DNA of 64,000 bases, taken from positions 1 through 64,000 of the forward strand of contig CAKKRE010000051.1 in the NCBI GenBank assembly GCA_919902505.1, written 5' to 3'. Position numbers and translations under genes: made by a program. Positions 18,145 to 27,279 of this stretch are shown piece after piece. This DNA comes from Nitrospiraceae bacterium (GTDB taxonomy: Bacteria > Nitrospirota > Nitrospiria > Nitrospirales > Nitrospiraceae). The notes beneath the pieces were generated by a model that was not told where the DNA came from, did no database searches, and saw only the letters and a program-made list of their open reading frames with translations. The first letter of the stretch is position 1, and every line of letters begins with the position of its first letter.

Positions 18145-19545
18145 ATGGCGCTGTTTCGTGAATATGATTTGAGAGGCATTGTCGGAGAGGAACTGACGGA
18201 ACCGATCGCCGAGCAGGTGGGGCGCGCGTACGCCACCATGGCACGGGAACAGGGGGCCTCGCGAATTAGCCTCGGCCGGGACGGGCGATTGAGTTCGCCC
18301 GGCTTGCAGCAGGCCCTGCTGCGTGGCCTGCTGGCCGGCGGGCTCGATGTAGTCGATCTGGGGCTGTGCGCCTCGCCGCTCCTGTACTTCTCATTGTTCA
18401 CCTTGCCGGTGGATGGTGGGATTATGATCACCGGCAGCCATAATGCCGCGGAATACAACGGCTTTAAGATCTGCGTCGGGAAAGAAGCGATTCACGGCGA
18501 GGAGATTCAGCGGCTGCGGCGGGTCATGGAAGCCGGTCAATTTGCCACGGGTTCCGGACGACTCTCCTCTCATCCCATCGTCCCGGACTACTTGCAGCAT
18601 CTGAAAACGAGTTTTTCCGGCGTGCGGGCGGACCATCTCCATGTCGTGATCGATTGCGGCAATGGCGCGGCGTCATTGGTGGCCAAGCAGGCGCTTGAGC
18701 AGATGGGGTGTCGGGTAACAGGCCTCTATGATGAATTGGACGGACGCTTCCCTAACCACCATCCGGATCCCACCGTCGTAGAAAATCTGCAGGACCTCAT
18801 CGCGACGGTGCGTGAGAAAAAGGCCGATGTCGGCATCGGCTACGACGGGGATGCCGACCGGATCGGCGCGGTCGACGAGCGGGGAGAAATCCTTTGGGGT
18901 GACCGCCTCATGATTGTCTATGCGCGGGATATCCTGACCCAGCGCCCGGGGACCACATTTATCTCCGAGGTCAAAGCCTCGCAATGTTTGTACGATGACA
19001 TTGCCGCCAAGGGCGGGCGTCCGATCATGTGGAAGACCGGTCATTCCCTGATGAAGGCCAAACTGAAAGCCGAATCGGCCGTCCTGGCCGGTGAAATGTC
19101 CGGCCATATGTTTTTTGCCGATCGGTATTTCGGTTTCGACGATGCCATCTATGCGTCCTGCCGCTTGGTTGAGATTCTGGCCAAGACCAAACAGTCGCTC
19201 TCCAGTTTGGTCGCCGACCTTCCCCAGACCACGGTGACGCCGGAGATCCGGGTCGACTGCCCGGATACGCTGAAGTTTCAACTGGTCGATCAGGTGCGCA
19301 CGCAATTGGCCGCCTATCTTACCGACGGCAAACCCGTCGGTGCGTCGAATCTTCGCCTGCGCGAGTTGGTGACGATCGACGGGGTGCGCGCGATTTTCGA
19401 AGACGGGTGGGGCTTGATTCGAGCCTCCAATACCCAGCCTGCGCTGGTGCTCCGCTTCGAGGCTCCGTCGCCGGCCCGGCTGGATGTGATTCGCGCGACG
19501 ATTGAAACCGAGCTCGCGCAGGCACGACGTGTGCTGTCGGCGTAG
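18145..19545 (+). CDS. manB: Phosphomannomutase/phosphoglucomutase
   Basis: An alpha-D-phosphohexomutase of 466 residues that interconverts mannose-6-phosphate and mannose-1-phosphate (and often the glucose forms). The phosphoserine loop is MITGSHN with S98. The metal-binding loop GYDGDADR is at residues 232-239. The sugar-binding loop GEMSGHMFF follows, and the phosphate-binding loop near the C-terminus is RASNTQPALVLRFE. The start at 18145 is set by a GGAG six bases upstream; a TTG at 18112 would add eleven residues. It directly supplies ManC, encoded just before it, so together they make GDP-mannose. The dual specificity is typical of AlgC-like enzymes but cannot be proven here. Confidence 0.93.
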   Translation: MALFREYDLRGIVGEELTEPIAEQVGRAYATMAREQGASRISLGRDGRLSSPGLQQALLRGLLAGGLDVVDLGLCASPLLYFSLFTLPVDGGIMITGSHNAAEYNGFKICVGKEAIHGEEIQRLRRVMEAGQFATGSGRLSSHPIVPDYLQHLKTSFSGVRADHLHVVIDCGNGAASLVAKQALEQMGCRVTGLYDELDGRFPNHHPDPTVVENLQDLIATVREKKADVGIGYDGDADRIGAVDERGEILWGDRLMIVYARDILTQRPGTTFISEVKASQCLYDDIAAKGGRPIMWKTGHSLMKAKLKAESAVLAGEMSGHMFFADRYFGFDDAIYASCRLVEILAKTKQSLSSLVADLPQTTVTPEIRVDCPDTLKFQLVDQVRTQLAAYLTDGKPVGASNLRLRELVTIDGVRAIFEDGWGLIRASNTQPALVLRFEAPSPARLDVIRATIETELAQARRVLSA

Positions 19546-19546
19546 C

Positions 19547-20359
19547 GTGCCGTTCTTCCCTGCCGGGTTCCATCCGGTGCTGCTGATCACCGCTCTCATC
19601 CTGGCTGCGGTTCTTCATTCGAGCCCGTCTCCCTCCCAAGCGACAATTGATGAGCAAGTCCTCGCTTCTGCTCCGCTTCCGTTTGCGAACGGCGAGCGGC
19701 TGTCCTATGACGTGACCTGGTTGGGGATGCGCGCAGGACTTGCGACCATGGTCGTGCAGGAAGGCCAAGGCGAGGGGGGGCGGCAACAGCTCACCTTTGC
19801 CATGACAGCTCGATCAAGCCCTACCGTCACGAAGTTCTATCCTGTCGATAATCGGGGAGTGTCCATCGTCGATCTCGAATCGTTCATCCCCAGGCACATG
19901 ACGTTTGCCCGGCGGGAGGGCAAGCGGTTCAATAATTTCGACTATACGTTTCGGCACGCGGAAGGTTTGGTCACTGCCGTCAAGGATGGAAAAACCGACG
20001 AACTCCCGATCCCTCCCGATGCGCAGGACGCTATGTCGTGCCTGTATTATGTGCGCAAGGTGCTGCCCTTCGTGCCGGGGGCCTCGCTGGCGATGACGGT
20101 GCATCACGACAAGAAGAACTACAAGATGGAAGTGCGGGTCGAAGCCCTTGAAACAGTGGAGGGGGTGTGGGGAAAGCGGCAGACGGCCCGGGTGATGGTT
20201 ATCATGCCGTTTCAGGGTATTTTCCTGAACGAGGGCAATATTCGCGTCTGGTTCACGAACGATGAGCACCGGGTGCCCGTCAGAATGAAGGCCAAGGTCG
20301 TGGTGGGGTCGATTGTGGCCGAATTGACCGACGGATACGGACGAACCTCACAACCGTAA
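19547..20359 (+). CDS. Secreted DUF3108 domain protein
   Basis: A 270-residue exported protein. A hydrophobic signal segment (VLLITALILAAVLHSSPSPSQA) is followed by a beta-rich region typical of DUF3108: LPFANGERLSYDVTWLGMRAGLATM, then SFIPRHMTFARREGKRFNNFDYTF and a late NIRVWFTNDEHRVPVRMKAKVVVGSI. The GTG start at 19547 begins one base after the phosphomutase TAG, so the two genes are probably co-transcribed. The fold of this family resembles periplasmic lipid- or polysaccharide-linked beta-barrels, but the function is unknown. Location at the end of the exopolysaccharide and GDP-mannose genes hints at an envelope role. Confidence 0.83.
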   Translation: MPFFPAGFHPVLLITALILAAVLHSSPSPSQATIDEQVLASAPLPFANGERLSYDVTWLGMRAGLATMVVQEGQGEGGRQQLTFAMTARSSPTVTKFYPVDNRGVSIVDLESFIPRHMTFARREGKRFNNFDYTFRHAEGLVTAVKDGKTDELPIPPDAQDAMSCLYYVRKVLPFVPGASLAMTVHHDKKNYKMEVRVEALETVEGVWGKRQTARVMVIMPFQGIFLNEGNIRVWFTNDEHRVPVRMKAKVVVGSIVAELTDGYGRTSQP

Positions 20360-20374
20360 CCTGCCTGCCTTGGT

Positions 20375-20403
20375 TTGCTCGTCCGGACTGAAACCGCTAT
20401 AAT
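20375..20403 (+). promoter_or_regulatory. Candidate sigma-70 promoter upstream of fbp
   Basis: A perfect TATAAT at 20398-20403 lies 17 bases after TTGCTC at 20375-20380. Transcription would start near 20410, giving an 80-base leader before the fbp ATG. The leader contains the hairpin at 20421-20448. Confidence 0.5.
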
Positions 20404-20420
20404 CACGCCGAGTTTGTGGG

Positions 20421-20448
20421 GAGGGCTTCGGCTCTGTCCGAAGCCCTC
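20421..20448 (+). terminator. Terminator-like hairpin in the fbp leader
   Basis: A perfect 11-bp stem, GAGGGCTTCGG at 20421-20431 and CCGAAGCCCTC at 20438-20448, closes on a 6-base loop and is followed by TTCATTTCG. It could end transcription of the exopolysaccharide/GDP-mannose genes. However, it lies downstream of the candidate promoter and upstream of the gene, so it could equally act as an attenuator or a 5' stabilising hairpin for fbp mRNA. The U-tract is weak. Confidence 0.6.
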
Positions 20449-20492
20449 TTCATTTCGACCGATCATCGTTCAGTTCACGAGGAACCCTGAGC

Positions 20493-21491
20493 ATGGCGAA
20501 ATTTCCCATTACATTAAGCCGCTTTATTATCGAACAACAGGCCGCGCACCCCGAAGCGACCGGCGAATTCTCCGTCCTGCTCACGCAAATCGGCCTCGTC
20601 GGAAAAATGATTGCGCATGACTTACGCAGAGCCGGATTGAACAAGATCCTTGGCACGACCGGAGAGACCAATATTCAAGGTGAGGTGGTCAAGAAGCTCG
20701 ATCAGATTGCCAATGATACCTTTGTGCGCGTGTTCGAGCACAGCGGTCTCGTGTGTGTCTTGGCTTCTGAAGAGATGGAAAAACCCCTGAAAATGGTTCA
20801 TGAAGGAGCCAAGTACATGCTCTTGGTCGATCCGCTGGACGGATCTTCCAATACCGATGTCAACATGCCATTGGGAGCCATTTTCTCCATCCGCGGATCG
20901 CAGCTGGGGCAGCGACAGTCTGTGGAGGACGAGTTGCTTCAAAGAGGGACCGAGCAGATCGCCGCGGGGTATGTGTTGTATGGGGCGAGCACCATGCTCG
21001 TGTTCACGGTCGGTCAGGGCGTGCATGGCTTCACCCTTGAGCCGTCCATCGGTGAATATCTTCTGTCCAACGAGAACATTCGAATTCCCTCAAGGGGCAA
21101 GGTCTATTCGGTCAATGAGGGCAACTACCATCGTTGGCCTGCCGGGACACAGAAATATCTCGATTCGCTGAAAGTGCAGGACAAGGCGACCGGGCGTCCC
21201 TATAGCGGACGATATAGCGGGTGTCTGGTCGCGGATGTTCATCGCATACTCCTGGGTGGCGGCATCTATTTGTATCCAGGTGAGAATGACAAGCCGGAAG
21301 GAAAGCTGCGATTGATGTATGAGGGCAATCCGCTTGCGATGGTCGTGGAACAGGCTGGAGGAAAAGCAACCACGGGGACGATGCGCATTCTCGACGTTGA
21401 ACCGAAAGCCCTCCATCAGAGGGTGCCATTGATCATCGGGAGTGCCGAGGATGTCGCGCAGGCGGAAGCCTATATTCAAGGACGTGCGTAA
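20493..21491 (+). CDS. fbp: Fructose-1,6-bisphosphatase, class 1
   Basis: Hydrolyses fructose-1,6-bisphosphate to fructose-6-phosphate in gluconeogenesis. The 332-residue protein has the metal-site signature LVDPLDGSSNTDVN at residues 111-124, with the aspartates and the following GSSN of class 1 enzymes, and the upstream ASEE glutamates (93-94). VYSVNEGNYHRW and the late RYSGCLVADVHRILLGGGIYLYPG are also class 1 features. The length is standard. It is followed after 36 bases by a class I aldolase gene; the pair covers the two steps from triose phosphates to fructose-6-phosphate, which also feeds mannose-6-phosphate for the polymer made upstream. Confidence 0.96.
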   Translation: MAKFPITLSRFIIEQQAAHPEATGEFSVLLTQIGLVGKMIAHDLRRAGLNKILGTTGETNIQGEVVKKLDQIANDTFVRVFEHSGLVCVLASEEMEKPLKMVHEGAKYMLLVDPLDGSSNTDVNMPLGAIFSIRGSQLGQRQSVEDELLQRGTEQIAAGYVLYGASTMLVFTVGQGVHGFTLEPSIGEYLLSNENIRIPSRGKVYSVNEGNYHRWPAGTQKYLDSLKVQDKATGRPYSGRYSGCLVADVHRILLGGGIYLYPGENDKPEGKLRLMYEGNPLAMVVEQAGGKATTGTMRILDVEPKALHQRVPLIIGSAEDVAQAEAYIQGRA

Positions 21492-21527
21492 CGACACATG
21501 TGACCGAGGTTTGTTGGGAGGACGATT

Positions 21528-22451
21528 ATGAGCAATCGGGTTCAAGAAATTCTGAGTTGGTACGAGAGTGACAATGCGGGAACGAAGACGAACATTGCGC
21601 GGCTGCTGAATCACGGCAAGCTGGCGGGCACGGGGAAATTGGTGATCCTGCCGGTGGATCAAGGGTTTGAGCATGGCCCGGCCAGAAGTTTCGCGCCCAA
21701 TGCCGGCGGCTACAATCCGCATTACCATTTCCAGCTGGGGCTCGATGCCGGGTGCAACGCCTATGCGGCCCCGCTGGGATTCATCGAGGCCGGTGCCGGT
21801 CATTTTGCCGGGCAAATTCCACTCATCCTCAAGCTCAACAGCCACGATACGCTTCATGATGAGAAAGATCCGATGCCCTCCGTGACCGGCAGCGTGCGGG
21901 ATGCCTTGCGATTGGGTTGTTCGGCGGTGGGATTCACGATTTATCCTGGATCGTCTCACTGCAACGCGATGTACGAACAGCTGCGGGCGATTGCGGAAGA
22001 AGCCAAGAGTTGCGGATTGGCCGTCGTGGTTTGGTCCTACCCGCGCGGATCAGGATTGAGCAAGGAAGGCGAGACCGCGTTGGACGTCGTGGCTTATGCC
22101 GCCCAGATTGCGGCGCAGTTGGGCGCCCATATCATCAAGGTCAAATTGCCCACGGCCCATCTGGAGCAGGCCGCTGCCAAGAAGGTCTATGAAGCTGAAA
22201 AGGTGCCGATTTCGACCTTGGCGGAACGGGTCAAACATATCGTGCAGAGTTCGTTCGATGGACGCCGGATCGTCATCTTCTCCGGCGGCGCGAAGAGCGA
22301 TGAAAAGACGGTGTTCGATGAAGTCCGCGCGATTCGTGACGGCGGGGGGTTCGGTTCCATCATCGGCCGGAATTCCTTCCAACGTCCCAAGGCCGAGGCC
22401 GTCAAGTTTTTAAACACCATCATGGGACTGTATGCGGGAGAGAAGCCCTAA
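21528..22451 (+). CDS. fbaB: Fructose-bisphosphate aldolase, class I (DhnA/FbaB type)
   Basis: A 307-residue archaeal-type class I aldolase joining dihydroxyacetone phosphate and glyceraldehyde-3-phosphate. The start of the barrel has VILPVDQGFEHGP (D44), the Schiff-base lysine region is HIIKVKLPTA (K204/K206), and the phosphate-binding end is IFSGGAKSDE followed by GGGFGSIIGRNSFQRP. WSYPRGSGL is another family feature. A GGGAGGA sequence precedes the ATG. Being metal-independent and non-homologous to class II aldolases, this type is common in autotrophs and gluconeogenic bacteria. It is in an operon with fbp. Confidence 0.93.
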   Translation: MSNRVQEILSWYESDNAGTKTNIARLLNHGKLAGTGKLVILPVDQGFEHGPARSFAPNAGGYNPHYHFQLGLDAGCNAYAAPLGFIEAGAGHFAGQIPLILKLNSHDTLHDEKDPMPSVTGSVRDALRLGCSAVGFTIYPGSSHCNAMYEQLRAIAEEAKSCGLAVVVWSYPRGSGLSKEGETALDVVAYAAQIAAQLGAHIIKVKLPTAHLEQAAAKKVYEAEKVPISTLAERVKHIVQSSFDGRRIVIFSGGAKSDEKTVFDEVRAIRDGGGFGSIIGRNSFQRPKAEAVKFLNTIMGLYAGEKP

Positions 22452-22478
22452 CCGGCGCCTGCGTCCGCACGGATCACA

Positions 22479-24023
22479 ATGAACGACTTTCAGATCCCAA
22501 CGGAGCAGAAGCCCCCAAGGCGGTCCTGGATATTTCCCGCACTGCTCTTGATCGCGGGGGTATTGATCGGGGTCATTCTGACCTCCGATCTCGGCTGGTT
22601 GCCGACCGGACATGCTGTCCCGGAACCGGTCCCACCTCCTGTGGCTACGCCGGTCTCTACGGCGGTGCAGCCGACGCTGCCTGGCGCAGGTGGCCAGAGT
22701 TTCGTCGATGTCGCCAAAGTCGTGAAGCCGGCCGTCGTGAATATTTTTGCTACGCGGAATGGATCGAGCGAGGAGAGTAAGGGCACCCCGTTCGAGGACC
22801 CATTTTTTCGACGTTTCTTCGGTGAAGAATGGATGAAACGGTTCGAGGCGCCGAAGGAGCGCAAAGAGCGCGGATTGGGATCCGGGGTCATTGTTGAGGC
22901 CAACGGGTTGATCATCACGAACAACCATGTGGTCAATAAGGCCGATGAGATCAAAGTGTTCTTGTCCGATAAACGCGAGTTCAAGGCCAAGTTGGTCGGT
23001 ACGGATGCCAAGACCGACGTCGCCGTGCTGAAGATCGAGGCCAGTGGATTGCCGACCGTCGCCTGGGCCGATTCCGACAAGTTGGAGGTCGGAGAGTTTG
23101 TGCTGGCAGTGGGCAATCCGTTCGGGTTGACGCAGACGGTGACGCTGGGAATCGTCAGTGCGCTCGGTCGCGCGGCCGGCATTGCCGAATATGAAGACTT
23201 CATTCAGACCGATGCGGCGATCAACCCGGGGAACTCCGGCGGCGCTCTGGTGAATGTGCGCGGTGAACTGGTCGGCATCAATACAGCGATCTATAGCCAG
23301 AGCGGCGGGAACATGGGAATCGGCTTTGCCGTTCCGAGCAACATGGCCCATTCCATCATGGAGCAGTTAGTCCAGCATGGCAAAGTCGTGCGCGGCTGGT
23401 TGGGTGTCTCGATTCAGGAGTTGACGCCCGAATTATCTTCGCAGTTCGGTGTACCGAAAGATGTGAAGGGCGTGCTCGTCAGCGACATCATGGACGACAG
23501 TCCGGCGAAGAAGGCAGGTTTCGAGCGCGGCGATGTGATCGTCGACTATGACGGGAAGCCCATGGATTCTCCGGCTCACTTGCGGAATGCCGTGGCCCAG
23601 ACGGCGGTGGGGAAGAAGGTGACGGTCAAGCTCATCCGTGAAAAGAAGCCCAAGTCCATCGAACTCACCATTGCCGAGCAGCCGAAGAATCTGGCGCAAG
23701 CCGGGGTTGAAGAGGGCGGAGAATCGGTGGCTCCCGCCGGATTACTCTCGGACATCGAGGTGCGAGAGTTGAGCACGGAACTGGCCGGCCGGTACGGCTT
23801 GAAGTCGAGCGATCACGGCGTGGTGGTGGTGCGGGTCAAACCGGGGAGTCCCGCGGAAGAAGCCGGTGTGCGTGAAGGGGATCTCGTCCTGGAGGTGAAT
23901 CGCAAAGCCGTGGGAACGGTCAAGGCGTATGAACATGTCGCCGCGAATTTGCCGAAAGACCAGGCGGTCTTGCTCCTGTTGAGACGGCAGGGGCGAGCCA
24001 TTTATCTGACGCTGAGGCCGTGA
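22479..24023 (+). CDS. HtrA/DegP-type serine protease, Do family
   Basis: Periplasmic quality-control protease of 514 residues. Residues 17-35 form an uncleaved or cleaved membrane signal, then a proline-rich linker leads to the trypsin-like domain. The catalytic triad is H150 (ITNNHVV), D180 (KTDVAVL) and S253 (GNSGGAL). Two PDZ domains follow (about residues 290-390 and 420-510), marked by GWLGVSIQELTPE and by VVVVRVKPGSPAEEAGVREGD. The full-length Do architecture with two PDZ domains indicates a DegP/DegQ-like enzyme and not a DegS-like one. It follows the aldolase by 27 bases but is not functionally linked to it. No stress promoter is evident. Confidence 0.94.
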   Translation: MNDFQIPTEQKPPRRSWIFPALLLIAGVLIGVILTSDLGWLPTGHAVPEPVPPPVATPVSTAVQPTLPGAGGQSFVDVAKVVKPAVVNIFATRNGSSEESKGTPFEDPFFRRFFGEEWMKRFEAPKERKERGLGSGVIVEANGLIITNNHVVNKADEIKVFLSDKREFKAKLVGTDAKTDVAVLKIEASGLPTVAWADSDKLEVGEFVLAVGNPFGLTQTVTLGIVSALGRAAGIAEYEDFIQTDAAINPGNSGGALVNVRGELVGINTAIYSQSGGNMGIGFAVPSNMAHSIMEQLVQHGKVVRGWLGVSIQELTPELSSQFGVPKDVKGVLVSDIMDDSPAKKAGFERGDVIVDYDGKPMDSPAHLRNAVAQTAVGKKVTVKLIREKKPKSIELTIAEQPKNLAQAGVEEGGESVAPAGLLSDIEVRELSTELAGRYGLKSSDHGVVVVRVKPGSPAEEAGVREGDLVLEVNRKAVGTVKAYEHVAANLPKDQAVLLLLRRQGRAIYLTLRP

Positions 24024-24073
24024 TCGCACCGGATCGTCCGTCCGGGGTTGGTCACAGAGAGGAGTCAAACAGT

Positions 24074-25099
24074 ATGGTAACACGGGCCATATTTGTTCTT
24101 CTCAGCGCTCTTGCCGGCATGGCCTTGTTTCTTCGGGCCCAGGATCCAAGTCGCGAGTTTTTGTTGGCGGGATTGGGAATGGGGGCGGTGGCCGGCGGGC
24201 TTATCCTGGCCGGCGAGTATGCGCTCCGCAGGCTTTCATTCGGCATTATTGTCGGCGGTGCCGTGGGGCTCGCCGGCGGTCTCATTCTGACGGGTTTGGT
24301 CGAGTGGGTCGGAAGCGCGGTCTTCGATGTGGAGACATTCCTGTTTCATATCGGCGGGTTGGTATTTCTCTTAGGGTTGCCCTATCTGGGGTTGGCCATG
24401 GGTGCGCGGTTCGGCAATGAACAGTTCCCCGGTCTGGACCAGGGGCCGACGGCAGGCGGGGCGTCCCATGCCAGTCTTAAAGTATTGGATACGAGCGTCA
24501 TCATCGACGGCCGGGTGGCCGACCTCTGTGAGACAGGGTTTCTGGAAGGGCCGTTTCTGGTTCCCCATTTCATCTTGAATGAATTGCAGCACATTGCAGA
24601 CTCTTCCGATTCTCTCAAGCGCGCGCGCGGGCGTCGCGGGTTGGATATTCTCAACAAGATTCAGAAAATGCCGGGCATCGATGTCCGGATCATCGAAGAA
24701 GATTTCCCCCATGTAAAGGAAGTGGATGCCAAGCTCGTGGTCCTGGCGAAGAAAGTCGGGGGGCGCATTATCACGAATGACCTGAATTTGAACAAAGTCG
24801 CCGAATTGCAGGGCGTGCGAGTGTTGAACATCAATGAGCTCTGTAATGCGCTACGTCCGGTCGTGTTGCCGGGTGAAACCATTCGGGTCTTCGTCTTGAA
24901 GGAAGGCAAAGAGGCGGGCCAGGGCGTCGCGTATCTGGATGACGGCACGATGATCGTCGTGGACAATGCGCGGCGTTGTATCGGCCGCAATGTGGATGTC
25001 ACCGTGACCAGTGTGCTTCAGACGACGGCGGGGCGCATGATCTTCACCCGTTTGAAGGAAGAGTCCGAGCGGGAAGAGTATCAGGTTGCGCGTGGATAG
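24074..25099 (+). CDS. PIN/TRAM domain membrane protein, YacL-like
   Basis: A 341-residue protein with about four N-terminal membrane segments (FVLLSALAGMALFL onward), a PIN ribonuclease-like domain and a C-terminal TRAM domain. The PIN domain starts at LKVLDTSVIIDGRVADL, with the conserved acidic residues in LDTS and later IITNDLNLNKVA. The TRAM part is TIRVFVLKEGKEAGQGVAYLDDGTMI. This architecture matches the YacL family of Firmicutes and other phyla, whose role is not settled but is probably RNA binding or cleavage at the membrane. The ATG at 24074 has a GAGAGGAG about 9 bases upstream; an earlier start at 24020 adds residues with no family match. Confidence 0.9.
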   Translation: MVTRAIFVLLSALAGMALFLRAQDPSREFLLAGLGMGAVAGGLILAGEYALRRLSFGIIVGGAVGLAGGLILTGLVEWVGSAVFDVETFLFHIGGLVFLLGLPYLGLAMGARFGNEQFPGLDQGPTAGGASHASLKVLDTSVIIDGRVADLCETGFLEGPFLVPHFILNELQHIADSSDSLKRARGRRGLDILNKIQKMPGIDVRIIEEDFPHVKEVDAKLVVLAKKVGGRIITNDLNLNKVAELQGVRVLNINELCNALRPVVLPGETIRVFVLKEGKEAGQGVAYLDDGTMIVVDNARRCIGRNVDVTVTSVLQTTAGRMIFTRLKEESEREEYQVARG

Positions 25100-25206
25100 T
25101 TTGGCGGGATGGAAAAGCGGCGGCCCGGAGGGTTCCTTCGTCCGCCGAGGAGGCGCATCGAGCTCCCACGGTGGCCTAGGTTTGGCCTTCTCCCCTTGCT
25201 GCTCAC

Positions 25207-25962
25207 GTGAGTGTGCCGGTGTCCGCTCGTAACCCGAAGCCGTCGCCGGCAGGGTCGCGCACGGTGGCTCTGGTTCCGGCCGCCGGTCGCGGGCTTCGCA
25301 TGGGCGGCCATATCCCCAAGCAGTTTCTCGCGTTGGGGGGGCGGCCGATTCTCGCGCAGTCCCTCCTTGTGCTCCAAGCTTCCCCGCTTATTCACGAGAT
25401 CATTCTGGCAGTGCCCCAGTCGGAGCGTCAGTATTGCCTGGACCATATCGTGGCGACGGGTGAGTTCAGCAAGGTGACCAAGGTTGTATCGGGGGGAGCG
25501 CAGCGGCAGGATTCCGTGCGTCATGCCCTGGCCGAGGTGAGTCAGGAGACCGAGATTGTCCTGGTTCATGACGCGGTGCGGCCGTTTCTCACCGAGGACA
25601 TGATCCGCAGAGTCGTGGCTGCAGCTGTCGAGCATGGGGCGGCCATCATCGCGCTGCCGATGCGCGACACGGTGAAGTATGTGGGGGCCGGCGGGGTGAT
25701 CGAACGGACCGTCGATCGCCGCCCTCTCTGGTTGGCGCAGACGCCGCAGGCGTTTCGTCGCGACTGGTTGGAAGAGGGGCATCACAAGGCCTTGTTGGCC
25801 GGTGTGCAGGCGACGGATGACGCGCACCTCGTGGAATTGATCGGGAAACCGGTCGTGGTGGTCGAGGGGAGCGGAGAAAATATCAAGGTGACGAGGCCGG
25901 AAGATCTCGTGATCGGAGAAGCGATTCTCAGCTCACGAACGGCGGCAAGGAGTGCGGAATGA
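25207..25962 (+). CDS. ispD: 2-C-methyl-D-erythritol 4-phosphate cytidylyltransferase
   Basis: Third enzyme of the MEP isoprenoid pathway, joining CTP to methylerythritol phosphate. The 251-residue protein has the nucleotide-binding signature PAAGRGLRMGGHIPKQF at residues 24-40. The conserved VLVHDAVRPFL and the acidic ATDDAHLVE region are also present, as is RPEDLVIGE near the end. The start is GTG 25207; GTGs at 25213 and 25219 are possible alternatives. The 107-base gap before it holds nothing I recognise. The TGA overlaps the ATG of ispF (ATGA), the standard ispDF arrangement. Confidence 0.94.
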   Translation: MSVPVSARNPKPSPAGSRTVALVPAAGRGLRMGGHIPKQFLALGGRPILAQSLLVLQASPLIHEIILAVPQSERQYCLDHIVATGEFSKVTKVVSGGAQRQDSVRHALAEVSQETEIVLVHDAVRPFLTEDMIRRVVAAAVEHGAAIIALPMRDTVKYVGAGGVIERTVDRRPLWLAQTPQAFRRDWLEEGHHKALLAGVQATDDAHLVELIGKPVVVVEGSGENIKVTRPEDLVIGEAILSSRTAARSAE

Positions 25963-26441
25963 CGGCTGTACGAGTGGGCTGCGGATGGGATATTCATCCG
26001 ATGGTGGCGGGACGAAAATTAATTCTGGGTGGACTCGAAATTCCGCACCACAAGGGGCTGCAAGGGCACTCCGATTCCGATGCGTTAGTTCATGCCATCT
26101 GCGATGCGTTGCTCGGGGCGATGGGAGAAGGCGATCTTGGTCGCCACTATCCGAGCTCGGATCAGCGATTCAAGAATATTTCGAGCCTCAAGTTACTCGA
26201 AGACGTCGTTCAGAAGCTGCGTGCCAAGGGCTATCGTCTGGCCAATGTGGATAGCACGATCATTGCGCAGGCGCCCCGGTTGAGCGCGCATCTGGCCGCC
26301 ATGCAGAAGATTATTGCCGGAGTGCTGCAAGTGGATCCGGATCTGGTGAATGTAAAAGTGAAAAGCGGTGAAGGCCTGGATGCGGTGGGGCGTGAAGAAG
26401 CGATCGCGGCGCAGGCGGTCTGCCTGATCGAGCGAGGCTAG
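25959..26441 (+). CDS. ispF: 2-C-methyl-D-erythritol 2,4-cyclodiphosphate synthase
   Basis: Fifth enzyme of the MEP pathway, cyclising CDP-methylerythritol phosphate with loss of CMP. The 160-residue protein shows the zinc ligands D11, H13 (GWDIHPM) and H45 (DALVHAICDALLGA), followed by GEGDLGRHYPSSD. VKSGEGLDAVGREEAI near the C-terminus binds the cytidine. It overlaps ispD by four bases, so synthesis of the two enzymes is coupled. The length matches the trimeric family. Confidence 0.96.
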   Translation: MTAVRVGCGWDIHPMVAGRKLILGGLEIPHHKGLQGHSDSDALVHAICDALLGAMGEGDLGRHYPSSDQRFKNISSLKLLEDVVQKLRAKGYRLANVDSTIIAQAPRLSAHLAAMQKIIAGVLQVDPDLVNVKVKSGEGLDAVGREEAIAAQAVCLIERG

Positions 26442-26480
26442 AGCCTATCCGCTCGTGTGCCCACGAGTCTGGTACCACCT

Positions 26481-27131
26481 ATGTTCAAGACCGTCTCCCA
26501 GGACCTCCAAGCGATTTTTGACCGGGATCCTGCCGCCACCAGCAGGCTCGAAGTCATTTTGACCTATGCGGGGTTTCACGCTTTGTTGGCCTATCGGCTC
26601 GCGCATTGGTTGAAGGGACATCGTGTGCCGTTCCTGCCTCGTGCGATTTCCCAATTGGCCCGCTGGCTGACGGGAATCGAGATCCATCCCTCCGCCAAGA
26701 TCGGTGAGCGATTTTTTATCGATCACGGCATGGGTGTGGTGATCGGAGAAACGGCTGAGGTCGGAGACCATGTCACTCTGTTTCAGGGCGTAACGCTCGG
26801 TGGAACGGGGAAGGAGCGCGGCAAGCGCCATCCCACGCTCGGCAGCCATGTGGTCGTCGGGGCGGGGGCGAAGATTCTCGGCGGGATTACGATCGGCGAC
26901 AACGTGAAAATCGGCGCCAATTCTGTCGTCTTGAAGTCAGTCCCTCCGAATTCAACGGTGATCGGGGTGCCTGCCAGGATCATCAAGTCGCAAGGGGAGC
27001 GGCTTCCCGATGCGACCATGGACCATACCAATATGCCGGATCCGACCGCCGATCGCTTTGCCGCGCTCGAATTGGAACTGATCGAGTTGCGAAAGAAACT
27101 CGAAAATCGAGACGGCAACAGTACTCGGTAG
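26481..27131 (+). CDS. cysE: Serine O-acetyltransferase
   Basis: Acetylates serine in the first committed step of cysteine synthesis. The 216-residue protein is the short CysE form. An N-terminal helical domain ([19 protein letters not shown]) is followed by hexapeptide repeats from about residue 68: [21 protein letters not shown] contains the catalytic histidine, followed by [24 protein letters not shown]-rich loop [14 protein letters not shown] and the final IGVPARII match the family. I take the ATG at 26481; a GTG at 26457 gives 8 more residues of no use. It follows ispF by 39 bases. No cysK is present here. Confidence 0.93.
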   Translation: MFKTVSQDLQAIFDRDPAATSRLEVILTYAGFHALLAYRLAHWLKGHRVPFLPRAISQLARWLTGIEIHPSAKIGERFFIDHGMGVVIGETAEVGDHVTLFQGVTLGGTGKERGKRHPTLGSHVVVGAGAKILGGITIGDNVKIGANSVVLKSVPPNSTVIGVPARIIKSQGERLPDATMDHTNMPDPTADRFAALELELIELRKKLENRDGNSTR

Positions 27132-27279
27132 CCTGTCCTCACTCCTGTGCTGATCACCCCATTCCTTCCCGGAACTGTGAGTCGTTGCAACTGGTGCAGC
27201 GCGGACAGTGCAGGTCAATCATCCGCTGCCTGTGGAGCCCCGGCATAGTCGTGTCGTCCAGCCGGGGTCCTGTGCCTAG

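Noticed and set aside
22410-23351. 313-codon minus-strand frame opposite htrA
   Set aside because: It overlaps two clearly real genes and has no motif.
27238-27267. CCCCGGC / GCCGGGG hairpin between cysE and psiF
   Set aside because: Only a 7-bp stem with a 16-base loop and no T-tract; too weak to call a terminator.
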